In this document: positions 15,052 to 22,356 of the stretch, piece after piece | Numbering within the stretch: the first letter of the stretch is position 1 | Layout of the letters: each line of letters begins with the position of its first letter | Assembly (NCBI RefSeq): GCF_040187885.1 | Contig: NZ_JBDPLH010000003.1 | Location: forward strand, 310,001-374,000 | Direction of reading: 5' to 3' | Source: Roseateles_E cavernae | Lineage (GTDB): Bacteria; Pseudomonadota; Gammaproteobacteria; Burkholderiales; Burkholderiaceae_C | Length of the DNA stretch: 64,000 nt | Notes under the pieces: generated by a model | What the model saw: the letters and a program-made list of their open reading frames with translations, nothing else | The model's database searches: none | Told to the model about the DNA's origin: nothing | Made by a program: the position numbers and the translations under genes

Positions 15052-17088
15052 TCAGGAGCTGCTGGTCTCGGTGGCAGCAGCCTCACCCTCGGCCGGCGTC
15101 AGATCGATGGCCAGGGTCAGCGCGCCGGCCGGTTCTTCGTCCTCATCCTCGGCTTCGGGCTCGGCCGCCGTCTCGGCCACATCATCGAGGCGGGCCAGCA
15201 GATTGGCGTGCACGTCCAGCGTCATCTCGTCCAGGCCGGTGATGCGCACCCGCACATGGGCGCCGCGTGGCAGGGCCTCGCAGCCCAGGGTCTTGAAGAC
15301 CAGGGGCAGATCGTCGGCGCGCACCAGGCCGTCCTTCATCACCGCCGCGTTCAGCTCGCTGATGCCTTGCTGCTGCAGATAGCGCAGGGTCCAGAAGCGC
15401 TCGATGCCGCTCTGGAAGCCGTTGTAGGCGCTGTAGGCGGCGTCAAAGCCCGAGATGATGGAGAAGAGTTGCGCGTCCTTGGGCTTGAACGGGGCCACCA
15501 GCGCGGCCGTGCGGCCATGGCGGGCGCAGGCGATGATCTGCCACTGGTTGACCAGGTCCACATAGCGGCGCAGCGGCGAGGTGGCCCAGGTGTATTGCTT
15601 CACGCCCATGCCGGCGTGGGGCTGGGCCCGCGTGCCCATGCGCACCTTGACGCCCGGGGCCATGCTGGCCTGGCTGCGGTAGATGCCCGGCAGGCCCAGC
15701 TCGTCGAGCCAGCCACCCCAGGTCGAGTTGGCCAGGATCATCGCCTCGGCGACGATCAGGTCCAGCGCCGAGCCGCGCTGCCGGGTCGTGATGCTGACCT
15801 GCTCGCTGCCGTCGGGCTCGCGCCCGGTGCTGCTGTCGAGGCGGAAGTTGTAGTCGGGCCGGTTGAAGTTCTCCGGCTTGCCGCGCACCACCTCGCGCTG
15901 CGCCTTCAGCACCTTGGCCAGGCGCATGCACAGCGCCAGCTCGGGCGCGAAAGCGTAGTCGGCCGGCGCCTCGCCATTCAGCGAGGCCTCGGTGATGATG
16001 CCGTCGAGCTTGTCGTGGCGCAGATTGGCCACGATGGGCACGCGTTCGAGCCTGGTCTCGCTGCGCTTGACCGCCAGCGTCGCCTCGTCGAGCGCGAAGT
16101 AGATCGACACCGCCGGGCAGTCGCGCCCTTCGATCAGCGTGTAGGCCTGCACCACCTCGTCGGGCAGCATGGTCAGCTTCCAGCCCGGCATATAGACGGT
16201 GGACAGGCGCTCGCGCGCGACCTTGTCGACGGCCGAGTCGGGCTGGAAGGCCAGGCCCGGCGCGGCGATATGCACGCCGAAGATCACCTCGCCCGTACCC
16301 AGGCCCTGGACCGACAGCGCGTCGTCGATCTCGGTGGTGGCCGAGTCATCGATCGAGAAGGCCTGCACGGCGGCCAGCGGCAGCTCGTCCTTGATCTCCG
16401 GTGCCTGCAGCGCCGGGAAGCCGACGCCCTTGGGGAACTGCTCGAACAGGAAGCGCTTCCAGTGGAACTGGTAGGGGCTGGAGATCGCGCCGGCATCCTT
16501 CAGCAGGTCCAGCGGCGCCTTGTGGGCGCGCCGCGTGGCCTCGACCACGGCCTTGTACTCGGGGCCGTTCTTGTCGGGCTTGAACAGGATCTTGTAGATC
16601 TGTTCCTTGATCGGCGCCGGGCACTGGCCGGCGGCCAGTTCCTCGGCCCAGGCCTCGATCTGCAGCGCCTGCTGGCGCTTGCGCTCGATGCCCAGCAAGG
16701 CGGCCTTGACGATGTCCTCCGGCGCCTTCTTGAACTGGCCCTTGCCAGCGCGGCGGAAGTAGTGCGGCGCCTCGAACAGTCGGAACAGCGCCGCCGCCTG
16801 GTGGGTGATGCCGGCCTTGGCGTCGAAATAGTCGCGCGCCAGCTCGGCGAAGCCGAACTCGGCCTCGGGCGCGAACTCCCAGGCCAGGTCGAGATCGATC
16901 TCCTGCGCCAGCCGCTGGCCCTCAGCGATCAGCTCGGCCGGCGCCGGTTTTTCGAACTTCAGCAGCACATTGGCTGATTTCACTTTGACGCGCTTGCCGG
17001 ACTCCAACTCGATCTGCATCGAGCTATCGGCTTCGGACATCACGCGGCCGGCGAGGAATTTTCCGGCTTCATCGAACAGGGCAAACAT
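15052..17088 (-). CDS. RNB-domain (RNase II/R family) exoribonuclease
   Basis: 678 residues from the ATG at 17088; the frame stays open another 30 codons upstream, but that part is unconserved and overlaps the end of the previous gene. An N-terminal OB-like segment (MFALFDEAGKFLAGRV) is followed by helical regions. The RNB catalytic centre FSIDDSATTEIDDALSV carries the acidic residues that bind two Mg ions. TSPLRRYVDLVNQWQ is the conserved basic RNB motif. A short S1-like C-terminal segment ends in an acidic tail. The enzyme degrades RNA 3' to 5'. It is shorter than typical RNase R and lacks an obvious full S1/basic tail, so it is closer to RNase II-like proteins. It heads the six-gene operon. 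Confidence 0.9.
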   Translation of the reverse strand: MFALFDEAGKFLAGRVMSEADSSMQIELESGKRVKVKSANVLLKFEKPAPAELIAEGQRLAQEIDLDLAWEFAPEAEFGFAELARDYFDAKAGITHQAAALFRLFEAPHYFRRAGKGQFKKAPEDIVKAALLGIERKRQQALQIEAWAEELAAGQCPAPIKEQIYKILFKPDKNGPEYKAVVEATRRAHKAPLDLLKDAGAISSPYQFHWKRFLFEQFPKGVGFPALQAPEIKDELPLAAVQAFSIDDSATTEIDDALSVQGLGTGEVIFGVHIAAPGLAFQPDSAVDKVARERLSTVYMPGWKLTMLPDEVVQAYTLIEGRDCPAVSIYFALDEATLAVKRSETRLERVPIVANLRHDKLDGIITEASLNGEAPADYAFAPELALCMRLAKVLKAQREVVRGKPENFNRPDYNFRLDSSTGREPDGSEQVSITTRQRGSALDLIVAEAMILANSTWGGWLDELGLPGIYRSQASMAPGVKVRMGTRAQPHAGMGVKQYTWATSPLRRYVDLVNQWQIIACARHGRTAALVAPFKPKDAQLFSIISGFDAAYSAYNGFQSGIERFWTLRYLQQQGISELNAAVMKDGLVRADDLPLVFKTLGCEALPRGAHVRVRITGLDEMTLDVHANLLARLDDVAETAAEPEAEDEDEEPAGALTLAIDLTPAEGEAAATETSSS

Positions 17089-17094
17089 GGGGGG

Positions 17095-17100
17095 ATTGTC
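17095..17100 (-). promoter_or_regulatory. Possible -10 element for a leaderless RNB transcript
   Basis: On the minus strand GACAAT lies exactly 6 nt before the ATG at 17088, and no Shine-Dalgarno sequence is present. The same GACAAT-N6-ATG arrangement precedes lpxC and the small XRE gene. Confidence 0.3.
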
Positions 17101-17854
17101 ACCGATGCCGGGGCAGCCACTCGACGCGGGTGCGGCGCACCAGCTCCTGGTAGCTGATCGGCCGGGAGGCCTGCTCATCGTCGCGGTTGGCCTGCCAGTG
17201 AGCCCAGGCCTGGCCGGTGTGGCTGTCGTACACCAGCTTGAACAGATGGCTGGGCACGCGCACGCCGTTGGGGCCGATGCGCGGGCTGGCGCTGTCGAAC
17301 ACCGGCGCGGTGATCACATAGACATCGCCGGCGGCGCGCTGCACGTATTTGCGCGTGTCCTGCTCGATCTTGGACCATGCGCCCGAGTTGTGGCGTATCG
17401 CCTGGGGCACCATATTGGCCAGCGAGAAGGACTGCGCCATCGCCGCCTCGGTGGCCATATCACCGGACGGGGCCAGATGGCCGCGCGAGTAACCGGAGCG
17501 TTTGTAGTCCTCCAGCTCCGCACGTTCCAGGCGCGGCAGCCGGGCATCGGCAAAGAAGCGGTCGGACTTCTGCCGCTTGACCCCGCCCAGGGCCTTGCTG
17601 TTGAGCCGCTGCGCCACAAAGACCGGGGTCTTGCTGTCGCCGCTGTGCAGCACCGCGAAGCCGTCGAAGCAGAGCTCGCGCTGGCGCGGCGTCCGCGGCA
17701 CCGGGGGTGCTTGCTGCCCGGCAAAGAAAGCCAGGCAGCGGCTGAAGGATGTGGGGAGCTTGGCGAACTCGGCGGCGGGGGAGGCGCTGGCCTGGGCGGC
17801 GCAGGCCAGCAGGGCCCAGCACAGGCGGCTGGGCCAACGGAGCAGAAGCATCAC
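17099..17854 (-). CDS. Secreted DNA/RNA non-specific endonuclease (NUC1 / His-Me finger)
   Basis: 251 residues. The N-terminal signal peptide ends near AAQASA-SP, so export is expected. The catalytic motif SRGHLAPSGDM contains the general-base His126. The downstream SLANMVPQ and the Asn in HNSGAW match the Mg-binding region of the family. The first position of the DRGH signature is Ser here, a variant I regard as tolerated. The family cleaves single- and double-stranded DNA and RNA. Likely roles are nutrient scavenging or clearing extracellular DNA. The stop lies 10 nt before the RNB gene start. Confidence 0.9.
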   Translation of the reverse strand: MMLLLRWPSRLCWALLACAAQASASPAAEFAKLPTSFSRCLAFFAGQQAPPVPRTPRQRELCFDGFAVLHSGDSKTPVFVAQRLNSKALGGVKRQKSDRFFADARLPRLERAELEDYKRSGYSRGHLAPSGDMATEAAMAQSFSLANMVPQAIRHNSGAWSKIEQDTRKYVQRAAGDVYVITAPVFDSASPRIGPNGVRVPSHLFKLVYDSHTGQAWAHWQANRDDEQASRPISYQELVRRTRVEWLPRHR

Positions 17855-17870
17855 GGAAGGGACGGTAGGG

Positions 17871-17904
17871 AAGAGAAACCCTCGAAGGCCGACGGCCTTG
17901 AGGG
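17871..17904 (-). terminator. Terminator downstream of the SDR gene
   Basis: On the minus strand CCCTC and AAGGCC pair with GGCCTT and GAGGG (plus-strand positions 79-83, 85-90, 94-99 and 100-104 of block 17800), with one bulged base and a 3-nt loop, followed by a T-rich tract (TTTCTCTT). Confidence 0.65.
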
Positions 17905-17926
17905 GAGGGCCGAACGCTGGCCGAAC

Positions 17927-18667
17927 CTACACCGTCATCCCGCCCGACACCTCCAGCACCGCACCATTGACATAGCTGGCCTCGTCGCTGGCCAGGAAGG
18001 CATAGACGTTGGCGATTTCCTCGGGCTTGCCCAGGCGCTTGAGCGGCACATGTTCCTGCATCTGTTCGATCACCTTGGTGGGGATGGTCGACAGGATGGG
18101 CGTCTCGATGAAGCCCGGCGCCACCGCATTGACCCGCACGCCCTTGGGCCCCAGCTCGCGGGCCCAGGTCTTGGTGAAGCCGATCACGCCGAACTTGGCC
18201 GCGGCGTAATTGGTCTGGCCGAAGTTGCCATAGATGCCCACCACCGAGCTGGCGTTCAGGATCACGCCCGAGCCCTGGGCACACATGGTGTCGGCGACCG
18301 CCTGGGCGCAGTGGAAGACGCCGCGCAGATTGACATCGATCACCGCGTCGAACTGGGCCAGGCTCATCTTCTGCAGCCGCGCGTCCTTGGTGATGCCGGC
18401 GTTGTTGACCAGCACATCGATGCGGCCGAAGGCCTCCAGCACCGAGGCCACCATCAGGTCGACCGAAACGCGGTCGGTCACGTCGACGGTATGGCCCTGG
18501 GCCGTGCCGCCGCCGGCCTCGCAGGCTGCGACCGCCGCCGCCACGCCCTCGGGCTTCAGATCGCAGACGACGACGGTGGCCCCCTCGCGGGCGAATTTCA
18601 GCGCGGTGGCCAGACCTATGCCCTGGGCGGCGCCGGTGACGATGGCAATCTTGTTCTGCAGTCTCAT
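17927..18667 (-). CDS. FabG-like short-chain dehydrogenase/reductase
   Basis: 246 residues, standard for classical SDR enzymes. The cofactor loop is TGAAQGIGLA, NNAG is present at about residue 90, and the catalytic Ser and Tyr-xxx-Lys are in NASSVVGIYG and TNYAAAKFG. The C-terminus EVSGGMTV is typical of FabG. It probably reduces a 3-oxoacyl-ACP or 3-oxoacyl-CoA with NADPH. The gene is not in a fab operon and lies 3' of an esterase gene (4 nt overlap), so it may be a secondary FabG-like enzyme. Confidence 0.88.
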   Translation of the reverse strand: MRLQNKIAIVTGAAQGIGLATALKFAREGATVVVCDLKPEGVAAAVAACEAGGGTAQGHTVDVTDRVSVDLMVASVLEAFGRIDVLVNNAGITKDARLQKMSLAQFDAVIDVNLRGVFHCAQAVADTMCAQGSGVILNASSVVGIYGNFGQTNYAAAKFGVIGFTKTWARELGPKGVRVNAVAPGFIETPILSTIPTKVIEQMQEHVPLKRLGKPEEIANVYAFLASDEASYVNGAVLEVSGGMTV

Positions 18668-19260
18668 AGATGGAGGAAGTGGGTCAGTTCGTGGAGGTAG
18701 TCGTCGAAATCGGACAGGCCGTGGTCGCTGCCTTCCAGCAGCTTGATGCGGCAGCCGGCATAGCGCTGATGCATCTCGCGCCAGTCCAGCACCTCGTCGC
18801 CCTTGGCGATCACGGCCAGATAGCGCGATGGGTCGGTCAGCGCACCGGGCGCGAGCGCGCGCAGCTCGTCGACGAAATCAGGCTTGAAATAGAAATGCTG
18901 GCTCGGGTCCTGCCAGCAGACCTGTGCACCCAGGTAGTTCGCCAGATCGCGCGCCGGATCCACGGCCGGATTCAGCAGCACGGCCGGGCAGCCCAGGCGC
19001 TGGGCCAGCGCCGTGGCATAAAAGCCGCCCAGCGAGCTGCCCATCAAGGCCATGGAGTCGCGCGGCCAGCCGGCCACCAGAGCCTCGGCCAGGGCCAGGG
19101 CCTCGGCCGGCGAGGGCGGCAGCTGCGGGCAGGCGAAGACCAGATCGGGGCGGTGCTCGGCCACCCAGGCCGCCATGCGCTGGGCCTTGGCCGAGCGCGG
19201 CGAGGAGCGAAAGCCATGCAGATAAAGCAGATGGGTGGTGGTCTGGGCTTCGGGCAGCAT
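18664..19260 (-). CDS. YqiA-like alpha/beta-fold esterase
   Basis: 198 residues. The N-terminal LLYLHGFRSSPRSAKA contains the oxyanion-hole HGF motif, the nucleophile elbow is GSSLGGFYA, and the late GSDHGLSDFDDY supplies the His. This matches the small UPF0227/YqiA esterase family, which is cytoplasmic and of uncertain substrate. The start overlaps nothing upstream; the end overlaps the SDR gene by 4 nt, so the two are co-expressed. Confidence 0.88.
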   Translation of the reverse strand: MLPEAQTTTHLLYLHGFRSSPRSAKAQRMAAWVAEHRPDLVFACPQLPPSPAEALALAEALVAGWPRDSMALMGSSLGGFYATALAQRLGCPAVLLNPAVDPARDLANYLGAQVCWQDPSQHFYFKPDFVDELRALAPGALTDPSRYLAVIAKGDEVLDWREMHQRYAGCRIKLLEGSDHGLSDFDDYLHELTHFLHL

Positions 19261-19502
19261 GGCGGCGAAGTCTAGCGATTTGCGCCGCGATGGCTGTCCG
19301 CTGCGCGTCTTTGTGGTCTTGTTGTGCGGTTTTCGCCCGAACTCATGCGATGAAGCACGGTTTCCGGCGGCCGGCTGGCGTTCTGCCGCATTGACTGGAG
19401 GCGGCCATCAAGAGACAGTTGCCGACTTTCATATTTCTCTCCCTACCAACCCCGCTGGCCGTGGGGGCCTACCGGCCCCGGCCGGCCGCCAGTGAGTGCC
19501 GA

Positions 19503-22280
19503 ATGAGTCTTGCGAAGAAGTCTGTGAATATGCCCGTGCCCATCCGGCGCGAGGGCCTGGGCCTGTCGGCGGTGGCTGCCGCCATCGTCTTGCTGAGCGG
19601 TTGTGCCAGCCTCGAGACTCCGAAGACGGCCGCGCCAGCGCCAGCCGCGAGCAGCGCCGCCCCGGCCGCCGCGCCTGGCTTCCCCGGCGCTGCTGCCAGC
19701 GCGCCGGCCAGCGCTGCTGCCGCTGCCAAGCCGCCGGTCGACCCGAGCGCGCCCAAACCCTTTGCCGAGGTCAGCAAGGGCGCGACCCAGCAGGACGGCC
19801 TGTTCCCGATCTGGCGCAAGGACGACAAGGTCTGGATCGAGATCCCGAAGGCGATGCTGAACAAGCCGGTGCTGTTCACCGTCAATATCGCCAACTCGGT
19901 CGGCGAGCGCGGCCTCTACGCCAGCCAGATGGGCTCGGACTGGATGGCCGAGTTCCGCCTGGTCGGCAAGCAGGTGCAGCTGATCGCGCTGAACACCAAG
20001 TTCCGCGCGGTGGCCGACCAGGGCTCCAAGCGGGCCATCGAGCAGGCCTTCTCGCCCAGCCTGCTGGGTTCGGGCGCGGTGGCCAGCGCCGAGCATCCGG
20101 AGCGCAAGTCGGTGCTGGTCGACGCCGGCTTCCTGCTCAGCGACATTCCCGGCTACTCGACCCGGCTGGAGATGGCTTACCGCCTGCCCTATGCGATCGA
20201 CCGCGCGAACTCCTCGATCGAGAGCAGCCGTGCCGAGGCCACGCTGTCCACGCTGAGCGCCCGCATCCACTTCGCGACGCCGCGCATCCCCGCGCCGCCG
20301 CTGGTGCCCACGCCCAGCCCGGTGCCGCCGCCGACGCCGCCGCAGTCCACGCCGGACCCGCGCAGCTTCTTCGTCGACTACGTCTACAGCTTCGCGGCCC
20401 TGCCCGAGACGCCGATGGCGGTGCGCCATGCCGACCCGCGCCTGGGTCACTTCATGGAGTCCTTCACCGACCTGGGCGGCGATCTGAAAGCCAACCCGCG
20501 CCTGCACTATGTGCAGCGCTGGCGCCTGGAGAAGCAGGACCCGGCGGCCGCGCTGTCCGAGCCGGTCAAGCCCATCACCTTCTGGATGGACAAGAACATC
20601 CCGGCCCGATACCGGCCGGCGGTCGAGGCCGGCATTGTTGAATGGAACAAGGCCTTCGAGAAGATCGGCTTCAAGAATGCCGTGCTCGCCAAGCAGCAGC
20701 CCGACGATGCCAACTGGGACAATATGGACGCCGGCCATGCGTCGATCCGCTGGTTCGTCGGCGCCGATGTCGGCTTTGCGATCGGCCCCAGCCACACCGA
20801 CCCGCGCAGCGGCGAGATCCTGGACGCCGACATCGGCATGAGCGATGTGTTCGCGCGTGGCTCGCGCCGCATGATTGTCGAAGACGTCGGTCTGAGCAGC
20901 GAGCAGCGCCTGGCCCAGCTGAGCCAGGGCTGGCAGGGCCTGCAGGCGGGCGAGGCGCCGGCCCAGTGCCACTATGCGCAGGAGGCTGCGGCCGAGATGA
21001 ACTTCGCGCTGGACCTGCTCGAAGCGCGCGGCGATATCGCGCCCGACAGCCCCGAGGCCGAGGCCTTTGTGCAGGCGGTGATCAAGGACACCATCATGCA
21101 TGAGGTGGGGCACACGCTGGGCCTGAAGCACAACTTCAAGGCTTCGACGACCATCACCCGCGAGCAGCTCAAGGACAAGGCCCTGACCGAGGCCAAGGGC
21201 ATCTCCGGCTCGGTGATGGACTACAACGCCTACAACCTCGCGCTCAAGGGCGAGACCCAGGCCGCGTTCAACAACAGCACGCTGGGCGCCTACGACTACT
21301 GGGCCATCGAGTACGCCTACAAGCCGATCGCGCCGGAGCAGGAGAAGGCCGAACTGGCCCGCATCGCCGCGCGCAGCACCGAGCCGGCCCTGGCCTATGC
21401 CGACGATGCCGATGCCGGTGGCTTCGGCCCCTATGACGGCCTGGACCCGCTGGCCAATCGCTTCGACCTCGGCGACGACCCGCTGGCCTATTACAAGAAG
21501 CGCCTGCAGCTCTCGCAGGAGCTGTGGACCCGCGTGCAGGACCGCAAGCCCGAGGCCGGTGACGATCCGCTGCGCCAGCGCCGCGCTTTGCTGGCCGGCT
21601 TCAACCAGCTCTACCGGGCGGCCGAGCTGGTGGGCAAGTATGTCGGCGGCATGCATGCGCTGCGCGATCTGCCGGGCAGCACCGGCCGTCCGGCTTTCCG
21701 GCCGGTCGAGCCGGCCAAGCAGCGCGAGGCCTTGCAGTTCCTGTCCACCGGCCTGTTCAGCGAAAGCAGTTTCCGCTTCCGCCCCGAGTTGCTGGCCAGT
21801 CTGACCCTGGACTACAACGAGTGGGAGCGCGGCGTGCCGGTCAACCTGCCGGCCGCGGTCGCCCGCGTGCAGCTGGTGGCGCTGGACCGCTTGCTCAGCG
21901 CCAACACCGCGACCCGCCTGCTCGACACCCCGGCCTATCTGGCGCCGGCCCAGCGCAAGAACATGATCTCGCTCAACGAGGTCTATGCCACGGTGCAGGG
22001 CTCGGTCTGGAGCGAGCTGAAGAGCGGGGCCGAGATCGACCGGCTGCGCCGCAATCTGCAGCGCGAGCATCTGAAGCGCCTGCAGACCCTGCTGACCCGG
22101 GGCTCGGCCAGCCTGCCGCCCGATGCGCTGAGCCTGCTGCGCTACAACGCGACCCGTCTGCAGGCCGAGCTGCGCCAGGCCGCGGGCAATGGCGCGCTGT
22201 CGGTCGAGAGCCGTGCCCATCTGGCCGAAAGCCTGGGCAGCCTGACCGAGGCCTTGCGTGCGACGATGACACGCAGCTGA
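19503..22280 (+). CDS. Zinc-dependent metalloprotease, lipoprotein form (DUF5117/DUF5118 family)
   Basis: 925 residues from the ATG at 19503 (an in-frame ATG at 19530 is an alternative). The N-terminus is a lipoprotein signal with the lipobox LLSGC, followed by an Ala/Pro-rich linker of about 100 residues. DUF5118/5117-like regions follow (LFPIWRKDDKVWIE, FSPSLLGSG). The zinc site HEVGHTLGLKHN begins at about residue 533 and fits HExxHxxGxxH with a third His. A long helical C-terminal region completes it. Lipid anchoring predicts an outer-membrane or periplasmic protease. A paralogue lies immediately downstream. The protein substrate is unknown. Confidence 0.9.
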   Translation: MSLAKKSVNMPVPIRREGLGLSAVAAAIVLLSGCASLETPKTAAPAPAASSAAPAAAPGFPGAAASAPASAAAAAKPPVDPSAPKPFAEVSKGATQQDGLFPIWRKDDKVWIEIPKAMLNKPVLFTVNIANSVGERGLYASQMGSDWMAEFRLVGKQVQLIALNTKFRAVADQGSKRAIEQAFSPSLLGSGAVASAEHPERKSVLVDAGFLLSDIPGYSTRLEMAYRLPYAIDRANSSIESSRAEATLSTLSARIHFATPRIPAPPLVPTPSPVPPPTPPQSTPDPRSFFVDYVYSFAALPETPMAVRHADPRLGHFMESFTDLGGDLKANPRLHYVQRWRLEKQDPAAALSEPVKPITFWMDKNIPARYRPAVEAGIVEWNKAFEKIGFKNAVLAKQQPDDANWDNMDAGHASIRWFVGADVGFAIGPSHTDPRSGEILDADIGMSDVFARGSRRMIVEDVGLSSEQRLAQLSQGWQGLQAGEAPAQCHYAQEAAAEMNFALDLLEARGDIAPDSPEAEAFVQAVIKDTIMHEVGHTLGLKHNFKASTTITREQLKDKALTEAKGISGSVMDYNAYNLALKGETQAAFNNSTLGAYDYWAIEYAYKPIAPEQEKAELARIAARSTEPALAYADDADAGGFGPYDGLDPLANRFDLGDDPLAYYKKRLQLSQELWTRVQDRKPEAGDDPLRQRRALLAGFNQLYRAAELVGKYVGGMHALRDLPGSTGRPAFRPVEPAKQREALQFLSTGLFSESSFRFRPELLASLTLDYNEWERGVPVNLPAAVARVQLVALDRLLSANTATRLLDTPAYLAPAQRKNMISLNEVYATVQGSVWSELKSGAEIDRLRRNLQREHLKRLQTLLTRGSASLPPDALSLLRYNATRLQAELRQAAGNGALSVESRAHLAESLGSLTEALRATMTRS

Positions 22281-22302
22281 GCCGCCGCGGCCCGCCCCTC
22301 GC

Positions 22303-22331
22303 AAAAGCCGGCCGCGTGCCGGCTTTTGTTT
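22303..22331 (+). terminator. Intrinsic terminator between the two metalloprotease genes
   Basis: AAAAGCCGGC (22303-22312) pairs perfectly with GCCGGCTTTT (22318-22327), and TTTTGTTT follows. It ends only 26 nt before the next start codon, so the downstream paralogue either has its own promoter within a very short space or depends on read-through. Confidence 0.88.
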
Positions 22332-22356
22332 CCCAGGATCCACGCACGATATTCCG

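Noticed and set aside
19261..19502. A small gene between the esterase and the first metalloprotease
   Set aside because: Short frames exist on both strands, but none has a ribosome-binding site or conserved-looking sequence. The stretch must hold the two divergent promoters.
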